A stretch of 64,000 bases of DNA from Flavobacterium sp. IMCC34852 (GTDB lineage: Bacteria; Bacteroidota; Bacteroidia; Flavobacteriales; Flavobacteriaceae), in assembly GCF_030643905.1 (NCBI RefSeq), contig NZ_CP121446.1, forward strand, positions 2,604,001 to 2,668,000, read 5' to 3'. Every line of letters starts with the position of its first letter. Positions within the stretch are counted from its first letter, which is position 1. The translations under genes and the position numbers were made by a program. Of this stretch, positions 17,304 through 24,996 are shown one piece after another. The notes beneath the pieces are model-generated. The model made no database searches. It saw only the letters and a program-made list of their open reading frames with translations, and was not told the origin of the DNA.

Positions 17304-18809
17304 ATGATTAAATATAAAAACCTCCTTTTATTGCTTTGTTTTATTGCACATACAAACATGCATGGACAAAATGATTCTATCGCTTCAACCAAAGTAAATA
17401 AAAAAGAAAATCGCACCTCTTATTACATTGAAGCCGGTAGTTATGGAACAAAAAGAGAGACTGAGCCTCAAAGCTATGTATTGAATTACAGTGAAATAAA
17501 CGGTGATAAATCTTCTAAATCCAATTGGCTAAACCTTGGTTTATATACCAGAACGAGAGCTGAATGGCGTCACAATGATATTCGAAGAACGGATACTTAC
17601 AGCAATGATTATCCTTTACTTTTTAAAACACGCGCCTACATTGGAATAATTAATATTCTTGATCCTATTAGAGGTTCGATTGAATTTGGCGATTCAAGAA
17701 GAAACAACGGATTGTATCCTGAGGACAATAGAGATGTGAATACTACTGATATCATACAAGCTTATGCCGAACTCTATTTTGATAAAATATTACCAAGAGA
17801 TAAATTAGGAAACAAACGCCCAACGTTCCTAAGATACGGTAGAATGGCTATGGAAATGATAGACCGACGATTGATTGCCACCAATCAGTGGCGAAATACT
17901 ACCAATAATTTCAAAGGTTTCAGAATGCAAATTGGTCAGGATAAAAACGATTGGCAAATGGATTTTTTGTTTTTAAATCCAATCCTGAGAGATATTAACG
18001 ACTATGACAAACCCGATACTAACCAAGAATTCAGCGCCATTATCGGTCATTGGCGAAAATGGTCAAACATCATTACCATTGAACCTTATTATTTGTCCTT
18101 AAAGCAAGAGGCTGCAATTGCCAATGGAAATAAATCCAGAAACATTCACAGTCTGGGACTTCGATTGTATGGTTGGATAAAAAACACCGGTTTTAACTAT
18201 GATATCACCGGCATACATCAATTTGGTACTGACAATAACAAAACACAAAAAGCGTATGCTGCCACTGCAGAAATTGGATACACATTTCAAAAGACAAAAT
18301 ATAAACCAAGGCTAAGCGCTTTCATAGGGTATGCCAGCGGTGATAAAAATCCTAATGATAACGAAAGTAATCGCTTTGAAAGGTTTTTCGGTTTTGCCCG
18401 TCCGTGGTCAGCCGATGACTATATCATCATGGAAAATATTATTGCGCCTAAAATCAAACTGGAATTCCAATCAAAAATTAAAAACACTTTGGTAAAAGTA
18501 GATACCGGTTACAATTTTTATTGGCTGGCCAACAAAAAAGACCGTTTTAATAATCTATTAGGTGGTACAACAAACAATAGAGACTTAACTGGACAAAGTG
18601 GTTCTTTTTTGGGTCATAATTTCGATTGCAGAATTCGATTCATTCCTGTAAAATATCTCGAAACCAATATTGGATACTCCCATTTTATCACCGAAGAATT
18701 TGTGCAAAACCAACAAATAGCACAAAACGGAAATTATGCTTCCAACTCAGACTTCGTTTATCTCGAATTGACTTTCAACTTTTTAGAATTAATCAAGAAA
18801 ACAAAATAA
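17304..18809 (+). CDS. Outer-membrane beta-barrel protein, alginate-export-like family
   Basis: 501 residues with a signal peptide (1-22, ending NMHGQ). From about residue 70 there are repeated alternating aromatic beta strands and the protein ends in a strand with aromatic residues (DFVYLELTFNFLEL). The stretch SNWLNLGLYTRTRAEWRHN and GRMAMEMIDRRLIATNQWRNT resembles the alginate export (AlgE-like) barrel family, which is broad and not specific for alginate. It probably forms a pore for a small anion. Located between the Rrf2 gene and TauE, 12 bases from the latter, so outer- and inner-membrane parts of one transport route are plausible. Confidence 0.78.
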   Translation: MIKYKNLLLLLCFIAHTNMHGQNDSIASTKVNKKENRTSYYIEAGSYGTKRETEPQSYVLNYSEINGDKSSKSNWLNLGLYTRTRAEWRHNDIRRTDTYSNDYPLLFKTRAYIGIINILDPIRGSIEFGDSRRNNGLYPEDNRDVNTTDIIQAYAELYFDKILPRDKLGNKRPTFLRYGRMAMEMIDRRLIATNQWRNTTNNFKGFRMQIGQDKNDWQMDFLFLNPILRDINDYDKPDTNQEFSAIIGHWRKWSNIITIEPYYLSLKQEAAIANGNKSRNIHSLGLRLYGWIKNTGFNYDITGIHQFGTDNNKTQKAYAATAEIGYTFQKTKYKPRLSAFIGYASGDKNPNDNESNRFERFFGFARPWSADDYIIMENIIAPKIKLEFQSKIKNTLVKVDTGYNFYWLANKKDRFNNLLGGTTNNRDLTGQSGSFLGHNFDCRIRFIPVKYLETNIGYSHFITEEFVQNQQIAQNGNYASNSDFVYLELTFNFLELIKKTK

Positions 18810-18821
18810 ACACCAAAAACC

Positions 18822-19685
18822 ATGGAAAGAATTAGACTAAGACACATCGGAATTTTTATTGTATTGTTAAAACTCTCATTAATTGCCATAGTGGTTATAA
18901 AATATTTACCCGGAGCAAAGCCTGAGGATTTAACTTTTGACCAAACCTTTTTATGGTTTGTATTGGCCGGTTTCTTAGCCCAAATTGTAGATGGCGCCCT
19001 AGGAATGGCTTATGGAGTAACCTCCAATACATTGCTGTTAAGTTCCGGCCTTTCGCCTAAAGTTGCCTCTGCAGCAGTGCATACAGCAGAAGTTTTTACT
19101 ACCGGTGTTTCGGGATTGTCGCACATTAAATTCGGAAATTTTGACAAAACACTTTTTTTCAAATTAGTCATTCCGGGTGTTATAAGTTCGGCCATTGGGT
19201 CTTATCTTTTGGGAAATATTATTGATGGTGATTTCATCAAACCATACATTATGATTTACTTATTGGTTTTAGGAATTATAATCCTTAAAAAAGCATTTGC
19301 TAATAAAATTAATAATGAAAAAAACATAAAAAACGCTCCCTATTTGGCGTTGTTTGGTGCATTCCTGGATTCGATTGGAGGTGGTGGATGGGGTCCGATT
19401 GTGACTTCAAATTTAATCAACAAAGGAAATACACCTAATATTGTTATCGGAACGGTAAATACTGCCGAATTCTTTATCACTTATGTAAGTGCCGGAATTC
19501 TGATTTATTTTGCCGGAATCCAAAGTTGGCAAATCATATTGGGATTAATTGTGGGTGGCATTGTGGCTGCGCCTCTGGGTGCTTATTTTACCAAAAAAAT
19601 ATCCAGAAAATCATTAATGACCATGGTTGGAGTGCTAATTATAATAACCTCACTTTATGGTATTATAAAAGCATTTTGGTTATAG
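18822..19685 (+). CDS. TauE/SafE-family sulfite/anion exporter
   Basis: 287 residues with about eight membrane helices. Family signatures are repeated in both halves: DGALGMAYGVTSNTLLLSSG and the AAVHTAEVFTTGVSGLSH segment, then DSIGGGGWGPIVTSNLINKG and TVNTAEFFITYVSAG. TauE/SafE proteins move sulfite, sulfoacetate or other organosulfonates or carboxylates across the inner membrane. Coupled with the Rrf2 regulator and the barrel, this suggests a sulfur-responsive unit. The 3' end overlaps lpxK by 6 bases. Confidence 0.9.
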   Translation: MERIRLRHIGIFIVLLKLSLIAIVVIKYLPGAKPEDLTFDQTFLWFVLAGFLAQIVDGALGMAYGVTSNTLLLSSGLSPKVASAAVHTAEVFTTGVSGLSHIKFGNFDKTLFFKLVIPGVISSAIGSYLLGNIIDGDFIKPYIMIYLLVLGIIILKKAFANKINNEKNIKNAPYLALFGAFLDSIGGGGWGPIVTSNLINKGNTPNIVIGTVNTAEFFITYVSAGILIYFAGIQSWQIILGLIVGGIVAAPLGAYFTKKISRKSLMTMVGVLIIITSLYGIIKAFWL

Positions 19686-20684
19686 TTGCATTGCTTTTAA
19701 TACAAGTGTGTCAAATTGGTCTTGATGGGAAATAAATTTAGATTTAATAGGTAAATAATACAATTTCCCGCCAAAATCATAAGTCATAAGTCGAACAAAA
19801 TCCTTTTCGGTTGTAACGATAATTTTATCCTTGGCTTGGCTTTTTATATTCAAAATGTCGCTTTCGCTAAAATGATGATGATCAGCGTAAGTCATAACGG
19901 TATCATCCCCAGACTGTAAATAATCAAAAAACGGTTTCGGCTTGGCAATTCCGGCTAATAATACTTTTTCTTGCGTCTTGGTTGCGGAAACATTCAAACT
20001 TCCGTTTTGATTGTAAACCTTGTCATCGTATTTTACAAAACTGAAGAAAACAGGTACATGTAAACCAATTTTCTTTTTGATATTTTGCTGCGCGAGTTCG
20101 CTAATTTCAGACGGACATTTGGTAACAATTATTAGGTTAGCTCTTTTAGCACCATTTCGGCTTTCGCGTAAATTTCCCATGGGTAACATAAAATCGTCAC
20201 AAAACAAATCGTCAAAGGAAGTCAACAGTATATAAAATCCGGCTTTTACTTTTCGATGTTGAAAAGCATCATCGAGTAAAATCACTTCAGGCTTGTCTTT
20301 TTGTGCCAATAATTGTGTGATGCCGTTACGTCGGTCAGCATCAACTGCGACTTGTATCTGCGGAAATTTTTGAAAATACTGAAACGGTTCGTCTCCGAGA
20401 ATTGCCGCATTCGCATTGGCATCCGCCAAAATAAATCCTTCCGACTTTCTCTTGTAACCCCGACTCAAAGTAGCTACTTTATATTTAGGAGAAAGCAACC
20501 GAATCAAATACTCAATTTGTGGTGTTTTTCCGGTGCCGCCAACGCTGAGATTTCCAACAGCAATCACCGGGATATCGAAAGCATAAGATTTTAATATACC
20601 TTTATCATAAAGATAATTTCTAACTGAAGTGATAATGCCATAAAGAATGGCCAAAGGGAAAAGTAATTTTCGCAACAAAATCAT
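19680..20684 (-). CDS. lpxK: Tetraacyldisaccharide 4'-kinase (LpxK)
   Basis: Phosphorylates the 4' position of the lipid A precursor at the inner membrane. From the ATG at 20684 the protein has 334 residues; a TTG 51 bases upstream is rejected because the ATG gives the usual membrane-binding N-terminal helix (RKLLFPLAILYGIIT). The kinase P-loop GNLSVGGTGKTP lies at residues 44-55; LSRGYKRKSEG and LLDDAFQHRKV are the other conserved LpxK motifs. Convergent with, and overlapping, the TauE gene. Confidence 0.94.
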   Translation of the reverse strand: MILLRKLLFPLAILYGIITSVRNYLYDKGILKSYAFDIPVIAVGNLSVGGTGKTPQIEYLIRLLSPKYKVATLSRGYKRKSEGFILADANANAAILGDEPFQYFQKFPQIQVAVDADRRNGITQLLAQKDKPEVILLDDAFQHRKVKAGFYILLTSFDDLFCDDFMLPMGNLRESRNGAKRANLIIVTKCPSEISELAQQNIKKKIGLHVPVFFSFVKYDDKVYNQNGSLNVSATKTQEKVLLAGIAKPKPFFDYLQSGDDTVMTYADHHHFSESDILNIKSQAKDKIIVTTEKDFVRLMTYDFGGKLYYLPIKSKFISHQDQFDTLVLKAMQL

Positions 20685-20688
20685 AGCA

Positions 20689-20713
20689 CGAAAGTAACGA
20701 TTTTTTATCTTTG
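20689..20713. promoter_or_regulatory. Divergent -7 boxes for lpxK (minus) and the small exported protein (plus)
   Basis: On the minus strand TACTTTCG (20696 to 20689) lies only 4 bases before the lpxK ATG; on the plus strand TATCTTTG (20706-20713) lies 28 bases before the ATG at 20742. Both fit TAnnTTTG or one mismatch. Matching TTTG -33 boxes were not evident. Confidence 0.45.
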
Positions 20714-20741
20714 AATGAAAATATAACAGTTCCAATCACTA

Positions 20742-21311
20742 ATGAAACTATTCAACCTGCATTTTCTTTTCTTGTTACTGTTGATTACGCCATTGTCTTT
20801 TGCTCAAGAAGCAGACAATACCGCCATATTAAAAATTATTTTTACCAAATACTATAAAAACGAAAAAGTCATTGCCAAAAACAGATTGCAACTCCTGAGT
20901 TTTTATTGCAACAAAGCGCCCAACAACGAAGAAGTTTTAGAAGTAATAGCTGGGAATGAACTCTTAAAAAAATACAGTGCGGAAATCAAAAAACAAATCG
21001 TAATCGGTATCAATGAAGATTGGTCAAAAGAATACAATGTTTTGTTTAATAATCAAAACCAATATTTAAAGAGTAAAGTCAACGCCTGTTTATCACTGGA
21101 AGAGTTTCAAAAAGTATCCGAACAATACGGTGAAAATAACCAACGCTTGTTAATTATCAACAAACCGATTTACTTTGCCAAAAACCAACATGCCTTAGTA
21201 AAAGTCGCTTTCTACCGAAGCATCGAACACAACAGCGGTCGATTTTTATTGCTGGAAAAAGTCAATGGCGAATGGATTATTAAGGAATACTTGAACGAAT
21301 GGGCAACGTAA
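20742..21311 (+). CDS. Small exported protein of unknown function
   Basis: 189 residues with a clear signal peptide (hydrophobic 8-19, cleavage after SFAQ). The mature part is helical, rich in lysine and asparagine, and has two cysteines (FYCNKAP, NACLSLEEF). No known domain recognised. The last 13 bases overlap the lipoprotein gene that follows, so the two are probably translated together. Confidence 0.65.
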   Translation: MKLFNLHFLFLLLLITPLSFAQEADNTAILKIIFTKYYKNEKVIAKNRLQLLSFYCNKAPNNEEVLEVIAGNELLKKYSAEIKKQIVIGINEDWSKEYNVLFNNQNQYLKSKVNACLSLEEFQKVSEQYGENNQRLLIINKPIYFAKNQHALVKVAFYRSIEHNSGRFLLLEKVNGEWIIKEYLNEWAT

Positions 21312-21958
21312 ATTATAACATAAAAAAAATTATTTGTCTGATATGTGTTATCGTTTGCTTTTCGTGTAAGCATGGCAACCAAGACATTCAGATAAACAAT
21401 TCGGTACCTAAAAGAAAAGTTCAAACGCAAAATGATTATTCCAAATCCAACTTTGATGCGTTCAAAACAGCCCTTTCTGAAAACGACTTGGTAGCGCTAA
21501 AATCCTACATGCGATTTCCCATAGAAACCGATACTTACATGTCTTGGCATTATGCCAAGGAGCGAGATGCCGAAGGTGGCGAAGACATTTCGTTGACCAG
21601 TGATGAATATGACCTCAACATGGAACAATTTTTTCCGGAAGCTTTATGTGCTATGATTAAAAATGTCACTATTGACGAATTAGTAAAAAAAGAGAACATC
21701 TCTTTGTCTTTCACTGATGAAGAAGGCAAAGAATATGAAGTGGAATGTATTTATGAAGCTAAACTGAACCAAATCTGTTTGCTGTACATCGAGAAAAACA
21801 CCATTCATATAAGAGATGAAAACGACAAGAGTGAAACAGAATACACCGAAGCAGAACTTGAAGCTTATCGAATAAAACAGTTTGATGACATCCGTTACTT
21901 TTTCGATGTGGATAAAAACTGGCAAATCAAACTAACCAAAATTGACGCTTACAAATAA
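21299..21958 (+). CDS. Lipoprotein of unknown function
   Basis: 219 residues. Signal peptide ends in the lipobox VCFSC (C23), so the protein is lipid-anchored. The mature part is very acidic in its middle (KERDAEGGEDISLTSDEYD; RDENDKSETEYTEAELEAY), with no recognised domain. The ATG overlaps the upstream gene by 13 bases. It is followed 3 bases later by the Nif3-family gene, but there is no functional link visible. Confidence 0.65.
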   Translation: MGNVNYNIKKIICLICVIVCFSCKHGNQDIQINNSVPKRKVQTQNDYSKSNFDAFKTALSENDLVALKSYMRFPIETDTYMSWHYAKERDAEGGEDISLTSDEYDLNMEQFFPEALCAMIKNVTIDELVKKENISLSFTDEEGKEYEVECIYEAKLNQICLLYIEKNTIHIRDENDKSETEYTEAELEAYRIKQFDDIRYFFDVDKNWQIKLTKIDAYK

Positions 21959-21961
21959 ATT

Positions 21962-23056
21962 ATGAAAATTAAAGAAATTCTCCCGATATTAGAAGAAATG
22001 GCGCCATTAGCCTATGCCGAAGATTTTGATAATGTAGGCTTACTTGTTGGCGATGCCAATGCCGAAGCCACCGGTATCCTAGTTTGCCACGATGCTTTAG
22101 AAAATGTAATCGATGAAGCGATTGCTAAAAAATGCAATCTCGTGGTTTGCTTTCATCCCATTATTTTTTCAGGTTTGAAAAAAATCACCGGCAAAAATTA
22201 TGTCGAGCGTGCAGTGTTGAAAGCCATCAAAAATGACATCGCTATCTATGCGGTTCATACCGCTTTAGACAACCACAAACACGGGGTGAATAAAATCTTC
22301 TGTGACGCATTGGGCTTGACCCAAACCAAAATATTAGTTCCCAAAGTAAACTTTATTCAAAAGCTCGTTACCTATACAATTCCCGAGAATGTAGAAAATC
22401 TGCGCAATGCTCTATTCGACGCCGGCGCCGGAAAGATTGGTAACTATGAAGATTGTAGTTTCAACTCCAAAGGCATCGGCACTTATATGGGCAATGAGGA
22501 TAGCAATCCCGAAGTGGGCGAACGCTTCGAATTTGTAGAAAACGAGGAAATCAAAATAGAAGTGACTTTTGAAAAACATTTACAGTCTAAAGTACTCAAA
22601 GCGCTATTCTCCAATCACGTTTACGAAGAAGTGGCTTATGAAATTTACGAATTGCAAAATGCCCACCAAAATATAGGCCTCGGCATGATAGGCCAACTCG
22701 AAAAACCCATGAGTGAAGCTGATTTTCTTTCCTTTGTCAAAAATAAAATGCAATGCGGCGGTATTCGACACAGCGCTTTGTTAGGAAAACCTATTCAAAA
22801 AGTAGCCGTACTTGGTGGCTCAGGAAGCTTTGCTATCAGTAATGCCAAACAAGCCGGAGCCGACATTTTCCTGACCGCCGATTTGAAGTACCACAACTTT
22901 TATGAAGCTGAAAATCAACTGGTTTTAGCCGACATCGGCCACTTTGAAAGCGAAAGATTTACAAAAAATTATATTGTTGATTTTCTTAAGAAAAAAATCC
23001 TTAATTTTGCCATCATTTTTTCGGAAGAAAATACAAATCCAGTTAAGTACTTATAA
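21962..23056 (+). CDS. Nif3-like dinuclear metal center protein (DUF34, YqfO type)
   Basis: 364 residues, consisting of the two Nif3 halves with an inserted PII/CutA-like domain (about residues 130-230), as in Bacillus YqfO. Metal-ligand motifs: VCFHPIIFSGLKK, AVHTALDNHKHG and the C-terminal DIGHFESERF. In the first motif the usual pair of histidines is FH. The family is proposed to act as a GTP cyclohydrolase-type or metal-related hydrolase, but the physiological role is not settled. It is 3 bases from the next gene, a conserved pairing in many Bacteroidota. Confidence 0.9.
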   Translation: MKIKEILPILEEMAPLAYAEDFDNVGLLVGDANAEATGILVCHDALENVIDEAIAKKCNLVVCFHPIIFSGLKKITGKNYVERAVLKAIKNDIAIYAVHTALDNHKHGVNKIFCDALGLTQTKILVPKVNFIQKLVTYTIPENVENLRNALFDAGAGKIGNYEDCSFNSKGIGTYMGNEDSNPEVGERFEFVENEEIKIEVTFEKHLQSKVLKALFSNHVYEEVAYEIYELQNAHQNIGLGMIGQLEKPMSEADFLSFVKNKMQCGGIRHSALLGKPIQKVAVLGGSGSFAISNAKQAGADIFLTADLKYHNFYEAENQLVLADIGHFESERFTKNYIVDFLKKKILNFAIIFSEENTNPVKYL

Positions 23057-23059
23057 AAT

Positions 23060-23839
23060 ATGGCGACTACAAAAGAACTAAGTGTTGAAGACAAATTAAG
23101 AGCTATCTACGACTTACAAATCATAGATACCAGAATTGATGAAATCAGAAACGTTAGAGGAGAATTACCTTTAGAAGTGGAAGATTTAGAAGATGAAGTT
23201 ACCGGCTTAAGCACTCGTTTAGACAAATTAAAAAGTGATTTAGTTACTATAGAAGAACAAATCAAAACCAAAAAAAGTGCCATTGAAGAGCATCAAGCGG
23301 CCATCAAAAAATACACCGAGCAACAAAAAAACGTTCGTAACAACAGAGAATTCAACTCTTTAACCAAAGAAGTAGAATTCCAAGAATTGGAAATCCAATT
23401 GGCTGAAAAACAAATCAAGGAATTAAAAGCTTCTATCGAACACAAAAAAGAAGTAATTTCCAGCTCTAAAGAAAAATTAGACCAAAAATCAGCCCACTTA
23501 AAACACAAAAAAGCCGAATTAAACGATATCATGGCCGAAACCCAAAAAGAAGAAAACTTCTTAATGGAAAAATCAGCCGAGTTTGAAGCCCTAATCGAAG
23601 AAAGATTATTGGCAGCCTACAAAAGAATCCGTTCAAGTGTTCGCAATGGTTTAGCCGTGGTTTCTATCGAGCGTGGTGCTTCGGCAGGCTCATTCTTTAC
23701 GATTCCGCCTCAAACCCAAGTTGAAATTGCCGCAAGAAAGAAAATCATCACCGATGAGCACTCAGGAAGAATCTTAGTTGATGCAACCTTGGCCGAAGAA
23801 GAAAGAGAAAAAATGCAAAATTTATTTGCCCACCTATAA
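23060..23839 (+). CDS. Coiled-coil protein of the C4-type zinc-ribbon family, lacking the cysteines
   Basis: 259 residues. Residues about 30-185 form a long antiparallel coiled coil rich in K and E. The C-terminal tail (FFTIPPQTQVEIAARKKI, then DEHSGRILVD) lines up with the zf-RING_7 / CT398-type zinc ribbon, where these positions read CxGCxxxIPPQ and CxxCGRILY. No cysteine is present anywhere in the protein. The family is linked to flagellar export and RNA metabolism in other phyla; in this organism its role is unknown. Co-transcribed with the Nif3 gene; closed by a hairpin terminator. Confidence 0.85.
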   Translation: MATTKELSVEDKLRAIYDLQIIDTRIDEIRNVRGELPLEVEDLEDEVTGLSTRLDKLKSDLVTIEEQIKTKKSAIEEHQAAIKKYTEQQKNVRNNREFNSLTKEVEFQELEIQLAEKQIKELKASIEHKKEVISSSKEKLDQKSAHLKHKKAELNDIMAETQKEENFLMEKSAEFEALIEERLLAAYKRIRSSVRNGLAVVSIERGASAGSFFTIPPQTQVEIAARKKIITDEHSGRILVDATLAEEEREKMQNLFAHL

Positions 23840-23844
23840 TAATT

Positions 23845-23870
23845 AATCCCGATTTAATCGGGATTTTTTT
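23845..23870 (+). terminator. Terminator after the zinc-ribbon-family gene
   Basis: AATCCCGAT at 23845-23853 and ATCGGGATT at 23857-23865 form a 9-bp stem with a 3-base loop, followed by T to 23870. The U-tract touches the next start codon at 23871. Confidence 0.8.
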
Positions 23871-24746
23871 ATGAAGAAAATCAACTACTTTTTAATCACC
23901 AAATCGGTTGGTTTGTACATCAACCTCCTCAGTTTTTTCTATCCCGAAAAAGCCAAGGAAATCGCCTACACCATTTTCAGCCAACCCCGAAAAGGTAAAA
24001 TCAAAAGCGGAAAACTGCCAAAAACTTTGCAAAGTGCCCAACAAGAAACCTTACACTACGACGGTGAAGATTTCCAAACCTATATTTGGCAAGGCTCTGA
24101 GGACTCGAGCCAAAGGCGAACTGGACAAAGTCAAATCATCTTATTACTTCACGGCTGGGAAAGCAATGCTTCCCGCTGGAAAAAATTACTCAACCAACTA
24201 AAACCAACAGGCAAAACCATCATCGCCATCGATGCCCCAGGCCACGGATTGAGCTCCGGCAAAGAATTCAACGCACCTCGTTATGCCGAATTCATTCATA
24301 TTTTAGCTCAAAAATACAACCCAAAAACACTCATCGGGCACTCCATAGGCGGCGCGGCGATCACTTATTATTTGCACAAATATCCCAACGACCACATCGA
24401 AAAAATCGTACTACTGGGTACGCCCTCAAGCTTCAAAAAAATCAGCGACAACTTTGTCAACATTTTAAGTCTTAACAACAAGATGAAAAACCTCTTGGAG
24501 AAACATTATCAGGAAAAATTCGATATCCATATCAACGATTTTGCCGGACACTTATTCGCCAAAAACTTTGCGCAAAAAGCCATCATCGCACACGACATCA
24601 ACGACAAAGTCATCCTGGTGGAAGAAGGCAGAATGTACGCTTCCTCTTGGAAAAACTCAACATACATCGAAACCCAAGGTCTTGGTCACAGCATGCACGA
24701 CAAGGATTTGTACCAAAAAATAGTCCATTTTATTACAGAAGCGTAA
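23871..24746 (+). CDS. Alpha/beta hydrolase
   Basis: 291 residues. Standard fold motifs: oxyanion region LLLHGWESNASRW, AIDAPGHGLSSG, nucleophile elbow IGHSIGGAA (serine), and the C-terminal histidine in GLGHSMHD. It is probably a cytoplasmic esterase or similar, substrate unknown; the first 25 residues are hydrophobic but lack a cleavage site. Its ATG starts directly after the upstream terminator's U-tract, so it either has a promoter within the terminator or depends on read-through. Confidence 0.8.
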   Translation: MKKINYFLITKSVGLYINLLSFFYPEKAKEIAYTIFSQPRKGKIKSGKLPKTLQSAQQETLHYDGEDFQTYIWQGSEDSSQRRTGQSQIILLLHGWESNASRWKKLLNQLKPTGKTIIAIDAPGHGLSSGKEFNAPRYAEFIHILAQKYNPKTLIGHSIGGAAITYYLHKYPNDHIEKIVLLGTPSSFKKISDNFVNILSLNNKMKNLLEKHYQEKFDIHINDFAGHLFAKNFAQKAIIAHDINDKVILVEEGRMYASSWKNSTYIETQGLGHSMHDKDLYQKIVHFITEA

Positions 24747-24830
24747 AGGCTTGCGCTTTCTTGTTGTCCTCATTCCCGCTATTCGCGCTACATGGTAGCC
24801 GCTACTATCGGGGCTAAACAGTGTTTGCCT
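24747..24830. repeat. Intergenic element related to the one at 31718-31870
   Basis: The non-coding stretch between the hydrolase and cphA holds the words cattCCCGCTATTCgcgcta ... tagCCGCT ... ATCGGGGCTAA, which recur in the same order in the element at 31718-31870 with a longer middle. GCGCTA / TAGC and CCCG / CGGGG can pair. It looks like one member of a dispersed, structured intergenic family. The rest of the gap to 24996 is AT-rich with no other feature seen. Confidence 0.45.
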
Positions 24831-24996
24831 TTTGTGTCAGGAACTTTAAAAACCTGAAAATCAATAAGTCTAAAAATAAAATTCCGACGAGATGTTATCT
24901 TTTTAGCTTTTCTGCAAAAAAAGTAGCGTCGAAAAACAAATATTTCCTATTTTTAACAAAATCATTACCTATTAACGTTACAAATTATTCTCAATC

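Noticed and set aside
24831..24996. Riboswitch or small RNA upstream of cphA
   Set aside because: Only AT-rich sequence without convincing paired elements beyond the repeat at 24747-24830.
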